From contig OZ023213.1 of the NCBI GenBank assembly GCA_963995525.1, forward strand, positions 41,524,276-41,588,275: 64,000 bases of DNA, given 5' to 3'. The position numbers and the translations under genes are program-made. The notes under the pieces were generated by a model. The model was not told where the DNA came from. It saw nothing but the letters and a program-made list of their open reading frames with translations, and made no database searches. This document shows positions 47,712 through 61,337 of this stretch, in pieces (position 1 is the stretch's first letter; the number at the start of each line of letters is the position of its first letter). Source of the stretch: Escarpia spicata. Taxonomy: Eukaryota > Annelida > Polychaeta > Sabellida > Siboglinidae.

Positions 47712-48400
47712 GGCTTCAATTTCTCCTGTGAAATTGAAGCCCTATGTCTAAACAACCCCGTTTATGATTTAGTAATTGGCAATGTTGATGAACTAAATTT
47801 GCCCTGTTCCGATAACAGTGAAGGTTCTCCTTTTCGAGTAACCAAGTCAGATAGTGTCCCCGTTACAGTTGAGGCCCCTTTGAATGACACCCCAATCACT
47901 GGTTGTGCTGTAGAAACCCGTGCTCAACGGGAGCGCCTTTCCAACCCACAAAACCTTTGATAGTGCCTCAAGTTGTTGGTGCGAGTATATCCGCCGATGA
48001 TTTCTTCAGAGTGCAAAAGGGGGATGAGACCTTGAAGAAATGCTTTGATTCGGCTGAAGAGACTAAAGGGAAACCTAAGGGAAAACAAACAAGTCAATTC
48101 GTGATCAAAAGGGGGCTGCTTTATTGTCTGTATCATTCGCGCGAAACCGTTCATCCGACTTCTCGATCGTTTGCGACAGGGCAAGACCTCTCGATCGAAT
48201 TCGTAGCGGCTGGCGGTAAGCGTCTACTGCCCGGCTTCGTCTTCCAGTTGTACGAAGGCAATCGTCAAGTGCCCGGCTTCATCACTCGTGCGGCCGAGAT
48301 ACACCGTTCTAATTGTGTTCTGAGCTCGGCGTCTCGACTTCAACGAATGTTCGTATATATTCGAGATGGGACTAGCCCAGTGTCAATGTGTATTTTCTGA
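47712..48400 (+). pseudogene. pol: pol remnant, unit 14 (undeleted form, longest frame)
   Basis: Keeps the 13 bases and lacks the 2-base tail deletion, so the frame is open from about 47903 to 48400 (165 codons). With unit 16 this is the least damaged pol remnant. Phe variant. Confidence 0.7.
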
Positions 48401-48528
48401 TTGAATGTATCTATTATTTGCTGTATTATGATTGGTAGTTATCTGTGTTTTGAAGTGAGGTATTTTTACCCTTGAAGTATTCACATATATATGTATATAT
48501 GTGTGTGTGTTGTAACAGATTACTGTAA

Positions 48529-48906
48529 TGAGAGTCCGCGATGACTAGCTTATACTGTGTATTTATATTATGGAAGTTATTCTTAAATAACACTTGGCGC
48601 CTAGTGTATGATCGTGTAGCGGTATAATCCACCTTAGAAAGGAAGTGGAATTTGATAATCGAAAGACTCAGTGTTATTGTTTATGTTCTATTAAGATTTG
48701 GTTACGGGATTTCTTTATTCTGTTTATTTTGTTAATCGAGATATTTACCAAAAGAAAGATAACTTGTAATAAAGTTTATTAAATTTTCCTCGTTCTTGGT
48801 CGCTTGTTCACGAAAACCGTTCTTTCTCATATGCGTTGACCTTGATATATAAGAACCCTACTAGACTGAGCCATCTAGTGTACGGAGACCTCGCTAATCC
48901 GTGACA
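48529..48906 (+). repeat. LTR 14 (units 14/15), GTGACA-ending class
   Basis: Ends CCGTGACA. GGTTACGGG variant. Confidence 0.65.
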
Positions 48907-49544
48907 TAATTGGGGGCTCGTACGCGGGATTCCGGCGAGGGGGAATTAAAATAACACCTTCGGTCAACGCTATGAATTGCGGGTAACACGTGACGGCAAC
49001 ATAGAACATGCCTGAGAACTTAGCTGCACTCTGGTTCCGTGGAATGTCAGCGTTGTTCCGTGGCTAAAGACGAAACCTACATCTATTCCAGTAGCTGTAG
49101 TGTAGGGTAATTCACATGCCCCTTGTCGGTTCTGCCCGGACTTAATTCTGAGTCCCATATGTCTCGTTATATTTATAGTGTGTCATTCACGTTTTGAGGC
49201 ATCAGACTTGTTTATTGCAGCAGTAAAGGACCATGAATTAATCGTATAATTATTGTAAGTAGGAGCTTTGTTATTTTTCAGCTGTACGAGGAAGTTGAAT
49301 TACTTGTTGCATTTGCCGAGTTGGCAGTGGACATATTAGTCCCACAGAATGTCCGTGTGTTGATAGTTGACACGACGTGGTTGAAATCGAATAGTGGTTT
49401 CATTATTCCAGTCTTATGAGAAGATTGGGTGGAGTATTGTAGCGTAGCTAACACTTTTGTGGTTTACAGGTGGTTGACCTTTTGTATTACTTAAACGTGA
49501 TATCCGTTTAGTGATTATTTCGTGTGTTGCACTAGTTTGCAAAC

Positions 49545-50877
49545 ATGGATCTTGCTCAATTGATTGAGTTAGGCGAGAAGTTAGGGTTAACAGGTCCCGA
49601 ACTTCAGGCATTTGTTCGCGATGAACAAGGAACCGCCCGGGCTGAGCGACAGGCCGCTCGCGAGGCGGAGAAAGAGAGGCTCTAGGCCGAGCTCCGAGAA
49701 AAGTAGGCGGCAAGGCAGGCCGATATGGAGATACGCGCGAGTGAAATGGAGCATGAAGAAAAGATGGCCAGGCTCCACAACGAGGCTACGACCGTAGAGA
49801 ACCGAGATTCGGTGAGTAATGCTTCAGCCATTACTAAGGGAATCCGTAGTCCTCCGTTACCCTGTTTTAACGAAGACAAGGATTCGATTGATGTATATCT
49901 CCAGCGATTTGAAAGATATGCTGAAAACCAGGGTTGGGAGCGTGAGAATTACGCTATATTTCTGAGCGCATTATTAACCAGTCATGCACTGGAAGTTTAT
50001 TCCCGTTCCCCAATTTCCGTGGCCAACGATTATGACCAGTAAAGCAAGCATTGCTAGGATGGTACCGACTGACTGTAGGCGATTTTCGTAAGAAGTTTTA
50101 CACCTGTTCTCTAAATTCGACCGAAACAGTGTCGCAGTATTTTGCTCGTATGGAGCATTATTTGACTCAGTGGATTTCTTAGTCAAACATTAATGAGTCT
50201 TGAGTCTTTCGAGGGTCTTAAGGAACTCATTCTGAGAAAGCAATTCTTGTTTATGTGCCCTAGGGAACTGTCCGTGTTTCTGAGAGAACACAAACCGATG
50301 GGGAAAGAGAATTTGTTTAGAGTTGGTGAGAACATTTACAGATGCCCATTCATCATATGGTAAACGGGAAAATCGTAGAGACCGAGTCCGACCCACTCTC
50401 GTCCCTTCACCCGTCCCGAAAAGTAGATCAGGGGAGGGGAGATACCCTATTTCTAGCCCTACCCTGCGGCCCGTTCCTCCGCCGCGTACATGTTTCCTTT
50501 GTAATCGGCCAGGTCACATCGCGAGACAGTGTACAGTGGGAGTGCAGAATAGGAATCCTCCACCGCAAAGGATGAAACCAGTGGTTGGGAATTGTGCAGT
50601 TGTGCTAAACCAGAATTCCCCTAGTCACCAATGTCCTGTGGGTGGGACTGATGTCACGTTGCAATGTGGATGTAAGATCCCCGTAATTGCTAGTGCTTGT
50701 GCACAACATGACTACAGTTGTAACTTACCGGTTGTAGAGGGGTATGTGGGGAGATCCCCAGTGAAAGTACTACGCGACAGCGGGTGTAACGGAGTCGTTG
50801 TACGACGTAGCCTAGTTCCGGAAGATCAGTTAACTGGGAAAACCAGTCTCTATGCTGATGGACCGATCCGTCATTGA
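49545..50877 (+). pseudogene. gag-pro: gag-pro pseudogene, unit 15 (class T/D recombinant)
   Basis: Joins class T gag variants (TTATTAACC, AAGTTTTAC) to the class D TAG (50180-50182) and duplication, a combination seen nowhere else. This indicates exchange inside gag between about 50100 and 50180. Zinc knuckle 50491-50532, DSG 50776-50784. Confidence 0.82.
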
Positions 50878-50931
50878 AGTCCCGACTGCCCGGTGCTATG
50901 TGAGAGGAGTTCTCACATAGTTCTCACATAG

Positions 50932-51607
50932 GGCTTCAATTTCTCCTGTGAAATTGAAGCCCTATGTCTAAACAACCCCGTTTATGATTTAGTAATTGGC
51001 AATGTTGATGAACTAAATTTGCCCTGTTCCGATAACAGTGAAGGTTCTCCTTTTCGAGTAACCAAGTCAGATAGTGTCCCCGTTACAGTTGAGGCCCCTT
51101 TGAATGACACCCCAATCACTGGTTGTGCTGTAGAAACCCGTGCTCAACGGGAGCGCCTTTCCAACCCACAAAACCTTTGATAGTGCCTCAAGTTGTTGGT
51201 GCGATGATTTCTTGAGAGTGCAAAAGGGGGATGAGACCTTGAAGAAATGCTTTGATTCGGCTGAAGAGACTAAAGGGAAACCTAAGGGAAAACAAACAAG
51301 TCAATTCGTGATCAAAAGGGGGCTGCTTTATTGTCTGTATCATTCGCGCGAAACCGTTCATCCGACTTCTCGATCGTTTGCGACAGGGCAAGACCTCTCG
51401 ATCGAATTCGTAGCGGCCGGCGGTAAGCGTCTACTGCCCGGCTTCGTCTTCCAGTTGTACGAAGGCAATCGTCAAGTGCCCGGCATCATCACTCGTGCGG
51501 CCGAGATACACCGTTCTAATTGTGTTCTGAGCTCGGCGTCTCGACTTCAACGAATGTTCGTATATATTCGAGATGGGACTAGCCCAGTGTCAATGTGTAT
51601 TTTCTGA
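50932..51607 (+). pseudogene. pol: pol remnant, unit 15
   Basis: 13-base deletion form, Ile variant. The downstream microsatellite is expanded by about 8 bases. Confidence 0.65.
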
Positions 51608-51743
51608 TTGAATGTATCTATTATTTGCTGTATTATGATTGGTAGTTATCTGTGTTTTGAAGTGAGGTATTTTTACCCTTGAAGTATTCACATATATATG
51701 TATATATGTATATATGTGTGTGTGTTGTAACAGATTACTGTAA

Positions 51744-52121
51744 TGTGAGTCCGCGATGACTAGCTTATACTGTGTATTTATATTATGGAAGTTATTCTTA
51801 GATAACACTTGGCGCCTAGTGTATGATCGTGTAGCGGTATAATCCACCTTAGAAAGGAAGTGGAATTTGATAATCGAAAGACTCAGTGTTATTGTTTATG
51901 TTCTATTAAGATTTGATTACGGGATTTCTTTATTCTGTTTATTTTGTTAATCGAGATATTTACCAAAAGAAAGATAACTTGTAATAAAGTTTATTAAATT
52001 TTCCTCGTTCTTGGTCGCTTGTTCACGAAAACCGTTCTTTCTCATATGCGTTGACCTTGATATATAAGAACCCTACTAGACTGAGCCATCTAGTGTACGG
52101 AGACCTCGCTAATCCGAGACA
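51744..52121 (+). repeat. LTR 15 (units 15/16), TGTGAGTCC start
   Basis: The only copy beginning TGTGAGTCC, giving TGT...ACA termini as expected for an intact LTR. It also carries TTAGATAACAC, otherwise seen only in the two LTRs right of the satellite spacers. Confidence 0.68.
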
Positions 52122-52760
52122 TAATTGGGGGCTCGTACGCGGGATTCCGGCGAGGGGGAAATTAAAATAACACCTTCGGTCAACGCTATGAATTGCGGGT
52201 AACACGTGACGGCAACATAGAACATGCCTGAGAACTTAGCTGCACTCTGGTTCCGTGGAATGTCAGCGTTGTTCCGTGGCTAGAGACGAAACCTACATCT
52301 ATTCCAGTAGCTGTAGTGTAGGGTAATTCACATGCCCCTTGTCGGTTCTGCCCGGACTTAATTCTGAGTCCCATATGTCTCGTTATATTTATAGTGTGTC
52401 ATTCACGTTTTGAGGCATCAGACTTGTTTATTGCAGCAGTAAAGGACCATGAATTAATCGTATAATTATTGTAAGTAGGAGCTTTGTTATTTTTCAGCTG
52501 TACGAGGAAGTTGAATTACTTGTTGCATTTGCCGAGTTGACAGTGGACAGATTAGTCCCACAGAATGTCCGTTTGTTGATAGTTGACACGGCGTGGTTGA
52601 AATCGAATAGTGGTTTCATTATTCCAGTCTTATGAGAAGATTGGGTGGAGTGTTGTAGCGTAGCTAACACTTTTGTGGTTTACAGGTGGTTGACCTTTTG
52701 TATTACTTAAACGTGATATCCGTTTAGTGATTATTTCGTGTGTTGCACTAGTTTGCAAAC

Positions 52761-54071
52761 ATGGATCTTGCTCAATTGATTGAGTTAGGCGAGAAGTTAG
52801 GGTTAACAGGTCCCGAACTTCAGGCATTTGTTCGCGATGAACAAGGAACCGCCCGGGCTGAGAGAAAGGCCGCTCGCGAGGCGGAGAAAGAGAGGCTCTA
52901 GGCCGAGCTCCGAGAAAAGTAGGCGGCAAGGCAGGCCGATATGGAGATACGCGCGAGTGAAATGGAGCATGAAGAAAAGATGGCCAGGCTCCACAACGAG
53001 GCTACGACCGTAGAGAACCGAGATTCGGTGAGTAATGCTTCAGCCATTACTAAGGGAATCCGTAGTCCTCCGTTACCCTGTTTTAACGAAGACAAGGATT
53101 CGATTGATGTATATCTCCAGCGATTTGAAAGATATGCTGAAAACCAGGGTTGGGAGCGTGAGAATTACGCTATATTTCTCAGCGCATTGTTATCCAGTCA
53201 TGCACTGGAAGTTTATTCCCGTTCCCCAATTTCCGTGGCCAACGATTATGACCAGTAAAGCAAGCATTGCTAGGATGGTACCGACTGACTGTAGGCGATT
53301 TTCGTAAGAAGCTTTACACCTGTTCTCTAAATTCGACCGAAACAGTGTCGCAGTATTTTGCTCGTATGGAGCATTATTTGACTCAGTGGATTTCTTTGTC
53401 AAACATTAATGAGTCTTTCGAGGGTCTTAAGGAACTCATTCTGAGAAAGCAATTCTTGTTTATGTGCCTAGGGAACTGTCCGTGTTTCTGAGAGAACACA
53501 AACCGATGGGGAAAGAGAATTTGTTTAGAGTTGGTGAGAACATTTACAGATGCCCATTCATCATATGGTAAACGGGAAAATCGTAGAGACCGAGTCCGAC
53601 CCACTCTCGTCCCTTCACCCGTCCCGAAAAGTAGATCAGGGGAGGGGAGATACCCTATTTCTAGCCCTACCCTGCGGCCCGTTCCTCCGCCGCGTACATG
53701 TTTCCTTTGTAATCGGCCAGGTCACATCGCGAGACAGTGTACAGTGGGAGTGCAGAATAGGAATCCTCCACCGCAAAGGATGAAACCAGTGGTTGGGAAT
53801 TGTGCAGTTGTGCTAAACCAGAATTCCCCTAGTCACCAATGTCCTGTGGGTGGGACTGATGTCACGTTGCAATGTGGATGTAAGATCCCCGTAATTGCTA
53901 GTGCTTGTGCACAACATGACTACAGTTGTAGAGGGGTATGTGGGGAGATCCCCAGTGAAAGTACTACGCGACAGCGGGTGTAACGGAGTCGTTGTACGAC
54001 GTAGCCTAGTTCCGGAAGATCAGTTAACTGGGAAAACCAGTCTCTATGCTGATGGACCGATCCGTCATTGA
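52761..54071 (+). pseudogene. gag-pro: gag-pro pseudogene, unit 16 (class B, extra lesion)
   Basis: Same extra one-base gag deletion (near 53467) and 14-base protease deletion as unit 14. Private TTTCTCAGCG near 53179. Zinc knuckle 53699-53740, out-of-frame DSG 53970-53978. Confidence 0.82.
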
Positions 54072-54125
54072 AGTCCCGACTGCCCGGTGCTATGTGAGAG
54101 GAGTTCTCACATAGTTCTCACATAG

Positions 54126-54814
54126 GGCTTCAATTTCTCCTGTGAAATTGAAGCCCTATGTCTAAACAACCCCGTTTATGATTTAGTAATTGGCAATGTT
54201 GATGAACTAAATTTGCCCTGTTCCGATAACAGTGAAGGTTCTCCTTTTCGAGTAACCAAGTCAGATAGTGTCCCCGTTACAGTTGAGGCCCCTTTGAATG
54301 ACACCCCAATCACTGGTTGTGCTGTAGAAACCCGTGCTCAACGGGAGCGCCTTTCCAACCCACAAAACCTTTGATAGTGCCTCAAGTTGTTGGTGCGAGT
54401 ATATCCGCCGATGATTTCTTCAGAGTGCAAAAGGGGGATGAGACCTTGAAGAAATGCTTTGATTCGGCTGAAGAGACTAAAGGGAAACCTAAGGGAAAAC
54501 AAACAAGTCAATTCGTGATCAAAAGGGGGCTGCTTTATTGTCTGTATCATTCGCGCGAAACCGTTCATCCGACTTCTCGATCGTTTGCGACAGGGCAAGA
54601 CCTCTCGATCGAATTCGTAGCGGCTGGCGGTAAGCGTCTACTGCCCGGCTTCGTCTTCCAGTTGTACGAAGGCAATCGTCAAGTGCCCGGCTTCATCACT
54701 CGTGCGGCCGAGATACACCGTTCTAATTGTGTTCTGAGCTCGGCGTCTCGACTTCAACGAATGTTCGTATATATTCGAGATGGGACTAGCCCAGTGTCAA
54801 TGTGTATTTTCTGA
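54126..54814 (+). pseudogene. pol: pol remnant, unit 16 (undeleted form, longest frame)
   Basis: As unit 14: frame open from about 54317 to 54814. Confidence 0.7.
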
Positions 54815-54942
54815 TTGAATGTATCTATTATTTGCTGTATTATGATTGGTAGTTATCTGTGTTTTGAAGTGAGGTATTTTTACCCTTGAAGTATTCACAT
54901 ATATATGTATATATGTGTGTGTGTTGTAACAGATTACTGTAA

Positions 54943-55320
54943 TGAGAGTCCGCGATGACTAGCTTATACTGTGTATTTATATTATGGAAGTTATTCTTAA
55001 ATAACACTTGGCGCCTAGTGTATGATCGTGTAGCGGTATAATCCACCTTAGAAAGGAAGTGGAATTTGATAATCGAAAGACTCAGTGTTATTGTTTATGT
55101 TCTATTAAGATTTGGTTACGGGATTTCTTTATTCTGTTTATTTTGTTAATCGAGATATTTACCAAAAGAAAGATAACTTGTAATAAAGTTTATTAAATTT
55201 TCCTCGTTCTTGGTCGCTTGTTCACGAAAACCGTTCTTTCTCATATGCGTTGACCTTGATATATAAGAACCCTACTAGACTGAGCCATCTAGTGTACGGA
55301 GACCTCGCTAATCCGTGACA
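54943..55320 (+). repeat. LTR 16 (units 16/17), GTGACA-ending class
   Basis: Ends CCGTGACA. GGTTACGGG variant. Confidence 0.65.
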
Positions 55321-55958
55321 TAATTGGGGGCTCGTACGCGGGATTCCGGCGAGGGGGAATTAAAATAACACCTTCGGTCAACGCTATGAATTGCGGGTAA
55401 CACGTGACGGCAACATAGAACATGCCTGAGAACTTAGCTGCACTCTGGTTCCGTGGAATGTCAGCGTTGTTCCGTGGCTAAAGACGAAACCTACATCTAT
55501 TCCAGTAGCTGTAGTGTAGGGTAATTCACATGCCCCTTGTCGGTTCTGCCCGGACTTAATTCTGAGTCCCATATGTCTCGTTATATTTATAGTGTGTCAT
55601 TCACGTTTTGAGGCATCAGACTTGTTTATTGCAGCAGTAAAGGACCATGAATTAATCGTATAATTATTGTAAGTAGGAGCTTTGTTATTTTTCAGCTGTA
55701 CGAGGAAGTTGAATTACTTGTTGCATTTGCCGAGTTGGCAGTGGACAGATTAGTCCCACAGAATGTCCGTGTGTTGATAGTTGACACGGCGTGGTTGAAA
55801 TCGAATAGTGGTTTCATTATTCCAGTCTTATGAGAAGATTGGGTGGAGTATTGTAGCGTAGCTAACACTTTTGTGGTTTACAGGTGGTTGACCTTTTGTA
55901 TTACTTAAACGTGATATCCGTTTAGTGATTATTTCGTGTGTTGCACTAGTTTGCAAAC

Positions 55959-57284
55959 ATGGATCTTGCTCAATTGATTGAGTTAGGCGAGAAGTTAGGG
56001 TTAACAGGTCCCGAACTTCAGGCATTTGTTCGCGATGAACAAGGAACCGCCCGGGCTGAGCGACAGGCCGCTCGCGAGGCGGAGAAAGAGAGGCTCTAGG
56101 CCGAGCTCCGAGAAAAGTAGGCGGCAAGGCAGGCCGATATGGAGATACGCGCGAGTGAAATGGAGCATGAAGAAAAGATGGCCAGGCTCCACAACGAGGC
56201 TACGACCGTAGAGAACCGAGATTCGGTGAGTAATGCTTCAGCCATTACTAAGGGAATCTGTAGTCCTCCGTTACCCTGTTTTAACGAAGACAAGGAGTCG
56301 ATTGATGTATATCTCCAGCGATTTGAAAGATATGCTGAAAACCAGGGTTGGGAGCGTGAGAATTACGCTATATTTCTGAGCGCATTGTTATCCAGTCATG
56401 CACTGGAAGTTTATTCCCGTTCCCCAATTTCCGTGGCCAACGATTATGACCAGTAAAGCAAGCATTGCTAGGATGGTACCGACTGACTGTAGGCGATTTT
56501 CGTAAGAAGCTTTACACCTGTTCTCTAAATTCGACCGAAACAGTGTCGCAGTATTTTGCTCGTATGGAGCATTATTTGACTCAGTGGATTTCTTTGTCAA
56601 ACATTAATGAGTCTTTCGAGGGTCTTAAGGAACTCATTCTGAGAAAGCAATTCTTGTTTATGTGCCCTAGGGAACTGTCCGTGTTTCTGAGAGAACACAA
56701 ACCGATGGGGAAAGAGAATTTGTTTAGAGTTGGTGAGAACATTTACAGATGCCCATTCATCATATGGTAAACGGGAAAATCGTAGAGACCGAGTCCGACC
56801 CACTCTCGTCCCTTCACCCGTCCCGAAAAGTAGATCAGGGGAGGGGAGATACCCTATTTCTAGCCCTACCCTGCGGCCCGTTCCTCCGCCGCGTACATGT
56901 TTCCTTTGTAATCGGCCAGGTCACATCGCGAGACAGTGTACAGTGGGAGTGCAGAATAGGAATCCTCCACCGCAAAGGATGAAACCAGTGGTTGGGAATT
57001 GTGCAGTTGTGCTAAACCAGAATTCCCCTAGTCACCAATGTCCTGTGGGTGGGACTGATGTCACGTTGCAATGTGGATGTAAGATCCCCGTAATTGCTAG
57101 TGCTTGTGCACAACATGACTACAGTTGTAACTTACCGGTTGTAGAGGGGTATGTGGGGAGATCCCCAGTGAAAGTACTACGCGACAGCGGGTGTAACGGA
57201 GTCGTTGTACGACGTAGCCTAGTTCCGGAAGATCAGTTAACTGGGAAAACCAGTCTCTATGCTGATGGACCGATCCGTCATTGA
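55959..57284 (+). pseudogene. gag-pro: gag-pro pseudogene, unit 17
   Basis: Carries GGGAATCTGTAG (Arg to Cys, shared with unit 19) and a private AAGGAGTCG (Asp to Glu). Core undamaged beyond shared lesions. Zinc knuckle 56898-56939, DSG 57183-57191. Confidence 0.82.
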
Positions 57285-57335
57285 AGTCCCGACTGCCCGG
57301 TGCTATGTGAGAGTTCTCACATAGTTCTCACATAG

Positions 57336-58011
57336 GGCTTCAATTTCTCCTGTGAAATTGAAGCCCTATGTCTAAACAACCCCGTTTATGATTTAGTAAT
57401 TGGCAATGTTGATGAACTAAATTTGCCCTGTTCCGATAACAGTGAAGGTTCTCCTTTTCGAGTAACCAAGTCAGATAGTGTCCCCGTTACAGTTGAGGCC
57501 CCTTTGAATGACACCCCAATCACTGGTTGTGCTGTAGAAACCCGTGCTCAACGGGAGCGCCTTTCCAACCCACAAAACCTTTGATAGTGCCTCAAGTTGT
57601 TGGTGCGATGATTTCTTGAGAGTGCAAAAGGGGGATGAGACCTTGAAGAAATGCTTTGATTCGGCTGAAGAGACTAAAGGGAAACCTAAGGGAAAACAAA
57701 CAAGTCAATTCGTGATCAAAAGGGGGCTGCTTTATTGTCTGTATCATTCGCGCGAAACCGTTCATCCGACTTCTCGATCGTTTGCGACAGGGCAAGACCT
57801 CTCGATCGAATTCGTAGCGGCCGGCGGTAAGCGTCTACTGCCCGGCTTCGTCTTCCAGTTGTACGAAGGCAATCGTCAAGTGCCCGGCTTCATCACTCGT
57901 GCGGCCGAGATACACCGTTCTAATTGTGTTCTGAGCTCGGCGTCTCGACTTCAACGAATGTTCGTATATATTCGAGATGGGACTAGCCCAGTGTCAATGT
58001 GTATTTTCTGA
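57336..58011 (+). pseudogene. pol: pol remnant, unit 17
   Basis: 13-base deletion form, Phe variant, short hairpin loop; a combination shared with unit 18. Confidence 0.65.
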
Positions 58012-58139
58012 TTGAATGTATCTATTATTTGCTGTATTATGATTGGTAGTTATCTGTGTTTTGAAGTGAGGTATTTTTACCCTTGAAGTATTCACATATA
58101 TATGTATATATGTGTGTGTGTTGTAACAGATTACTGTAA

Positions 58140-58517
58140 TGAGAGTCCGCGATGACTAGCTTATACTGTGTATTTATATTATGGAAGTTATTCTTAAATA
58201 ACACTTGGCGCCTAGTGTATGATCGTGTAGCGGTATAATCCACCTTAGAAAGGAAGTGGAATTTGATAATCGAAAGACTCAGTGTTATTGTTTATGTTCT
58301 ATTAAGATTTGATTACGGGATTTCTTTATTCTGTTTATTTTGTTAATCGAGATATTTACCAAAAGAAAGATAACTTGTAATAAAGTTTATTAAATTTTCC
58401 TCGTTCTTGGTCGCTTGTTCACGAAAACCGTTCTTTCTCATATGCGTTGACCTTGATATATAAGAACCCTACTAGACTGAGCCATCTAGTGTACGGAGAC
58501 CTCGCTAATCCGAGACA
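58140..58517 (+). repeat. LTR 17 (units 17/18)
   Basis: TGGAAGTT with GATTACGGG, ends GAGACA. Confidence 0.65.
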
Positions 58518-59156
58518 TAATTGGGGGCTCGTACGCGGGATTCCGGCGAGGGGGAAATTAAAATAACACCTTCGGTCAACGCTATGAATTGCGGGTAACA
58601 CGTGACGGCAACATAGAACATGCCTGAGAACTTAGCTGCACTCTGGTTCCGTGGAATGTCAGCGTTGTTCCGTGGCTAGAGACGAAACCTACATCTATTC
58701 CAGTAGCTGTAGTGTAGGGTAATTCACATGCCCCTTGTCGGTTCTGCCCGGACTTAATTCTGAGTCCCATATGTCTCGTTATATTTATAGTGTGTCATTC
58801 ACGTTTTGAGGCATCAGACTTGTTTATTGCAGCAGTAAAGGACCATGAATTAATCGTATAATTATTGTAAGTAGGAGCTTTGTTATTTTTCAGCTGTACG
58901 AGGAAGTTGAATTACTTGTTGCATTTGCCGAGTTGACAGTGGACAGATTAGTCCCACAGAATGTCCGTTTGTTGATAGTTGACACGGCGTGGTTGAAATC
59001 GAATAGTGGTTTCATTATTCCAGTCTTATGAGAAGATTGGGTGGAGTGTTGTAGCGTAGCTAACACTTTTGTGGTTTACAGGTGGTTGACCTTTTGTATT
59101 ACTTAAACGTGATATCCGTTTAGTGATTATTTCGTGTGTTGCACTAGTTTGCAAAC

Positions 59157-60482
59157 ATGGATCTTGCTCAATTGATTGAGTTAGGCGAGAAGTTAGGGTT
59201 AACAGGTCCCGAACTTCAGGCATTTGTTCGCGATGAACAAGGAACCGCCCGGGCTGAGAGAAAGGCCGCTCGCGAGGCGGAGAAAGAGAGGCTCTAGGCC
59301 GAGCTCCGAGAAAAGTAGGCGGCAAGGCAGGCCGATATGGAGATACGCGCGAGTGAAATGGAGCATGAAGAAAAGATGGCCAGGCTCCACAACGAGGCTA
59401 CGACCGTAGAGAACCGAGATTCGGTGAGTAATGCTTCAGCCATTACTAAGGGAATCCGTAGTCCTCCGTTACCCTGTTTTAACGAAGACAAGGATTCGAT
59501 TGATGTATATCTCCAGCGATTTGAAAGATATGCTGAAAACCAGGGTTGGGAGCGTGAGAATTACGCTATATTTCTGAGCGCATTGTTATCCAGTCATGCA
59601 CTGGAAGTTTATTCCCGTTCCCCAATTTCCGTGGCCAACGATTATGACCAGTAAAGCAAGCATTGCTAGGATGGTACCGACTGACTGTAGGCGATTTTCG
59701 TAAGAAGCTTTACACCTGTTCTCTAAATTCGACCGAAACAGTGTCGCAGTATTTTGCTCGTATGGAGCATTATTTGACTCAGTGGATTTCTTTGTCAAAC
59801 ATTAATGAGTCTTTCGAGGGTCTTAAGGAACTCATTCTGAGAAAGCAATTCTTGTTTATGTGCCCTAGGGAACTGTCCGTGTTTCTGAGAGAACACAAAC
59901 CGATGGGGAAAGAGAATTTGTTTAGAGTTGGTGAGAACATTTACAGATGCCCATTCATCATATGGTAAACGGGAAAATCGTAGAGACCGAGTCCGACCCA
60001 CTCTCGTCCCTTCACCCGTCCCGAAAAGTAGATCAGGGGAGGGGAGATACCCTATTTCTAGCCCTACCCTGCGGCCCGTTCCTCCGCCGCGTACATGTTT
60101 CCTTTGTAATCGGCCAGGTCACATCGCGAGACAGTGTACAGTGGGAGTGCAGAATAGGAATCCTCCACCGCAAAGGATGAAACCAGTGGTTGGGAATTGT
60201 GCAGTTGTGCTAAACCAGAATTCCCCTAGTCACCAATGTCCTGTGGGTGGGACTGATGTCACGTTGCAATGTGGATGTAAGATCCCCGTAATTGCTAGTG
60301 CTTGTGCACAACATGACTACAGTTGTAACTTACCGGTTGTAGAGGGGTATGTGGGGAGATCCCCAGTGAAAGTACTACGCGACAGCGGGTGTAACGGAGT
60401 CGTTGTACGACGTAGCCTAGTTCCGGAAGATCAGTTAACTGGGAAAACCAGTCTCTATGCTGATGGACCGATCCGTCATTGA
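59157..60482 (+). pseudogene. gag-pro: gag-pro pseudogene, unit 18
   Basis: Only the shared lesions, with the GAGAGAAAGG start variant. Zinc knuckle 60096-60137, DSG 60381-60389. Confidence 0.82.
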
Positions 60483-60533
60483 AGTCCCGACTGCCCGGTG
60501 CTATGTGAGAGTTCTCACATAGTTCTCACATAG

Positions 60534-61209
60534 GGCTTCAATTTCTCCTGTGAAATTGAAGCCCTATGTCTAAACAACCCCGTTTATGATTTAGTAATTG
60601 GCAATGTTGATGAACTAAATTTGCCCTGTTCCGATAACAGTGAAGGTTCTCCTTTTCGAGTAACCAAGTCAGATAGTGTCCCCGTTACAGTTGAGGCCCC
60701 TTTGAATGACACCCCAATCACTGGTTGTGCTGTAGAAACCCGTGCTCAACGGGAGCGCCTTTCCAACCCACAAAACCTTTGATAGTGCCTCAAGTTGTTG
60801 GTGCGATGATTTCTTGAGAGTGCAAAAGGGGGATGAGACCTTGAAGAAATGCTTTGATTCGGCTGAAGAGACTAAAGGGAAACCTAAGGGAAAACAAACA
60901 AGTCAATTCGTGATCAAAAGGGGGCTGCTTTATTGTCTGTATCATTCGCGCGAAACCGTTCATCCGACTTCTCGATCGTTTGCGACAGGGCAAGACCTCT
61001 CGATCGAATTCGTAGCGGCCGGCGGTAAGCGTCTACTGCCCGGCTTCGTCTTCCAGTTGTACGAAGGCAATCGTCAAGTGCCCGGCTTCATCACTCGTGC
61101 GGCCGAGATACACCGTTCTAATTGTGTTCTGAGCTCGGCGTCTCGACTTCAACGAATGTTCGTATATATTCGAGATGGGACTAGCCCAGTGTCAATGTGT
61201 ATTTTCTGA
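60534..61209 (+). pseudogene. pol: pol remnant, unit 18
   Basis: As unit 17. Leads into the chimeric LTR 18. Confidence 0.65.
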
Positions 61210-61337
61210 TTGAATGTATCTATTATTTGCTGTATTATGATTGGTAGTTATCTGTGTTTTGAAGTGAGGTATTTTTACCCTTGAAGTATTCACATATATA
61301 TGTATATATGTGTGTGTGTTGTAACAGATTACTGTAA

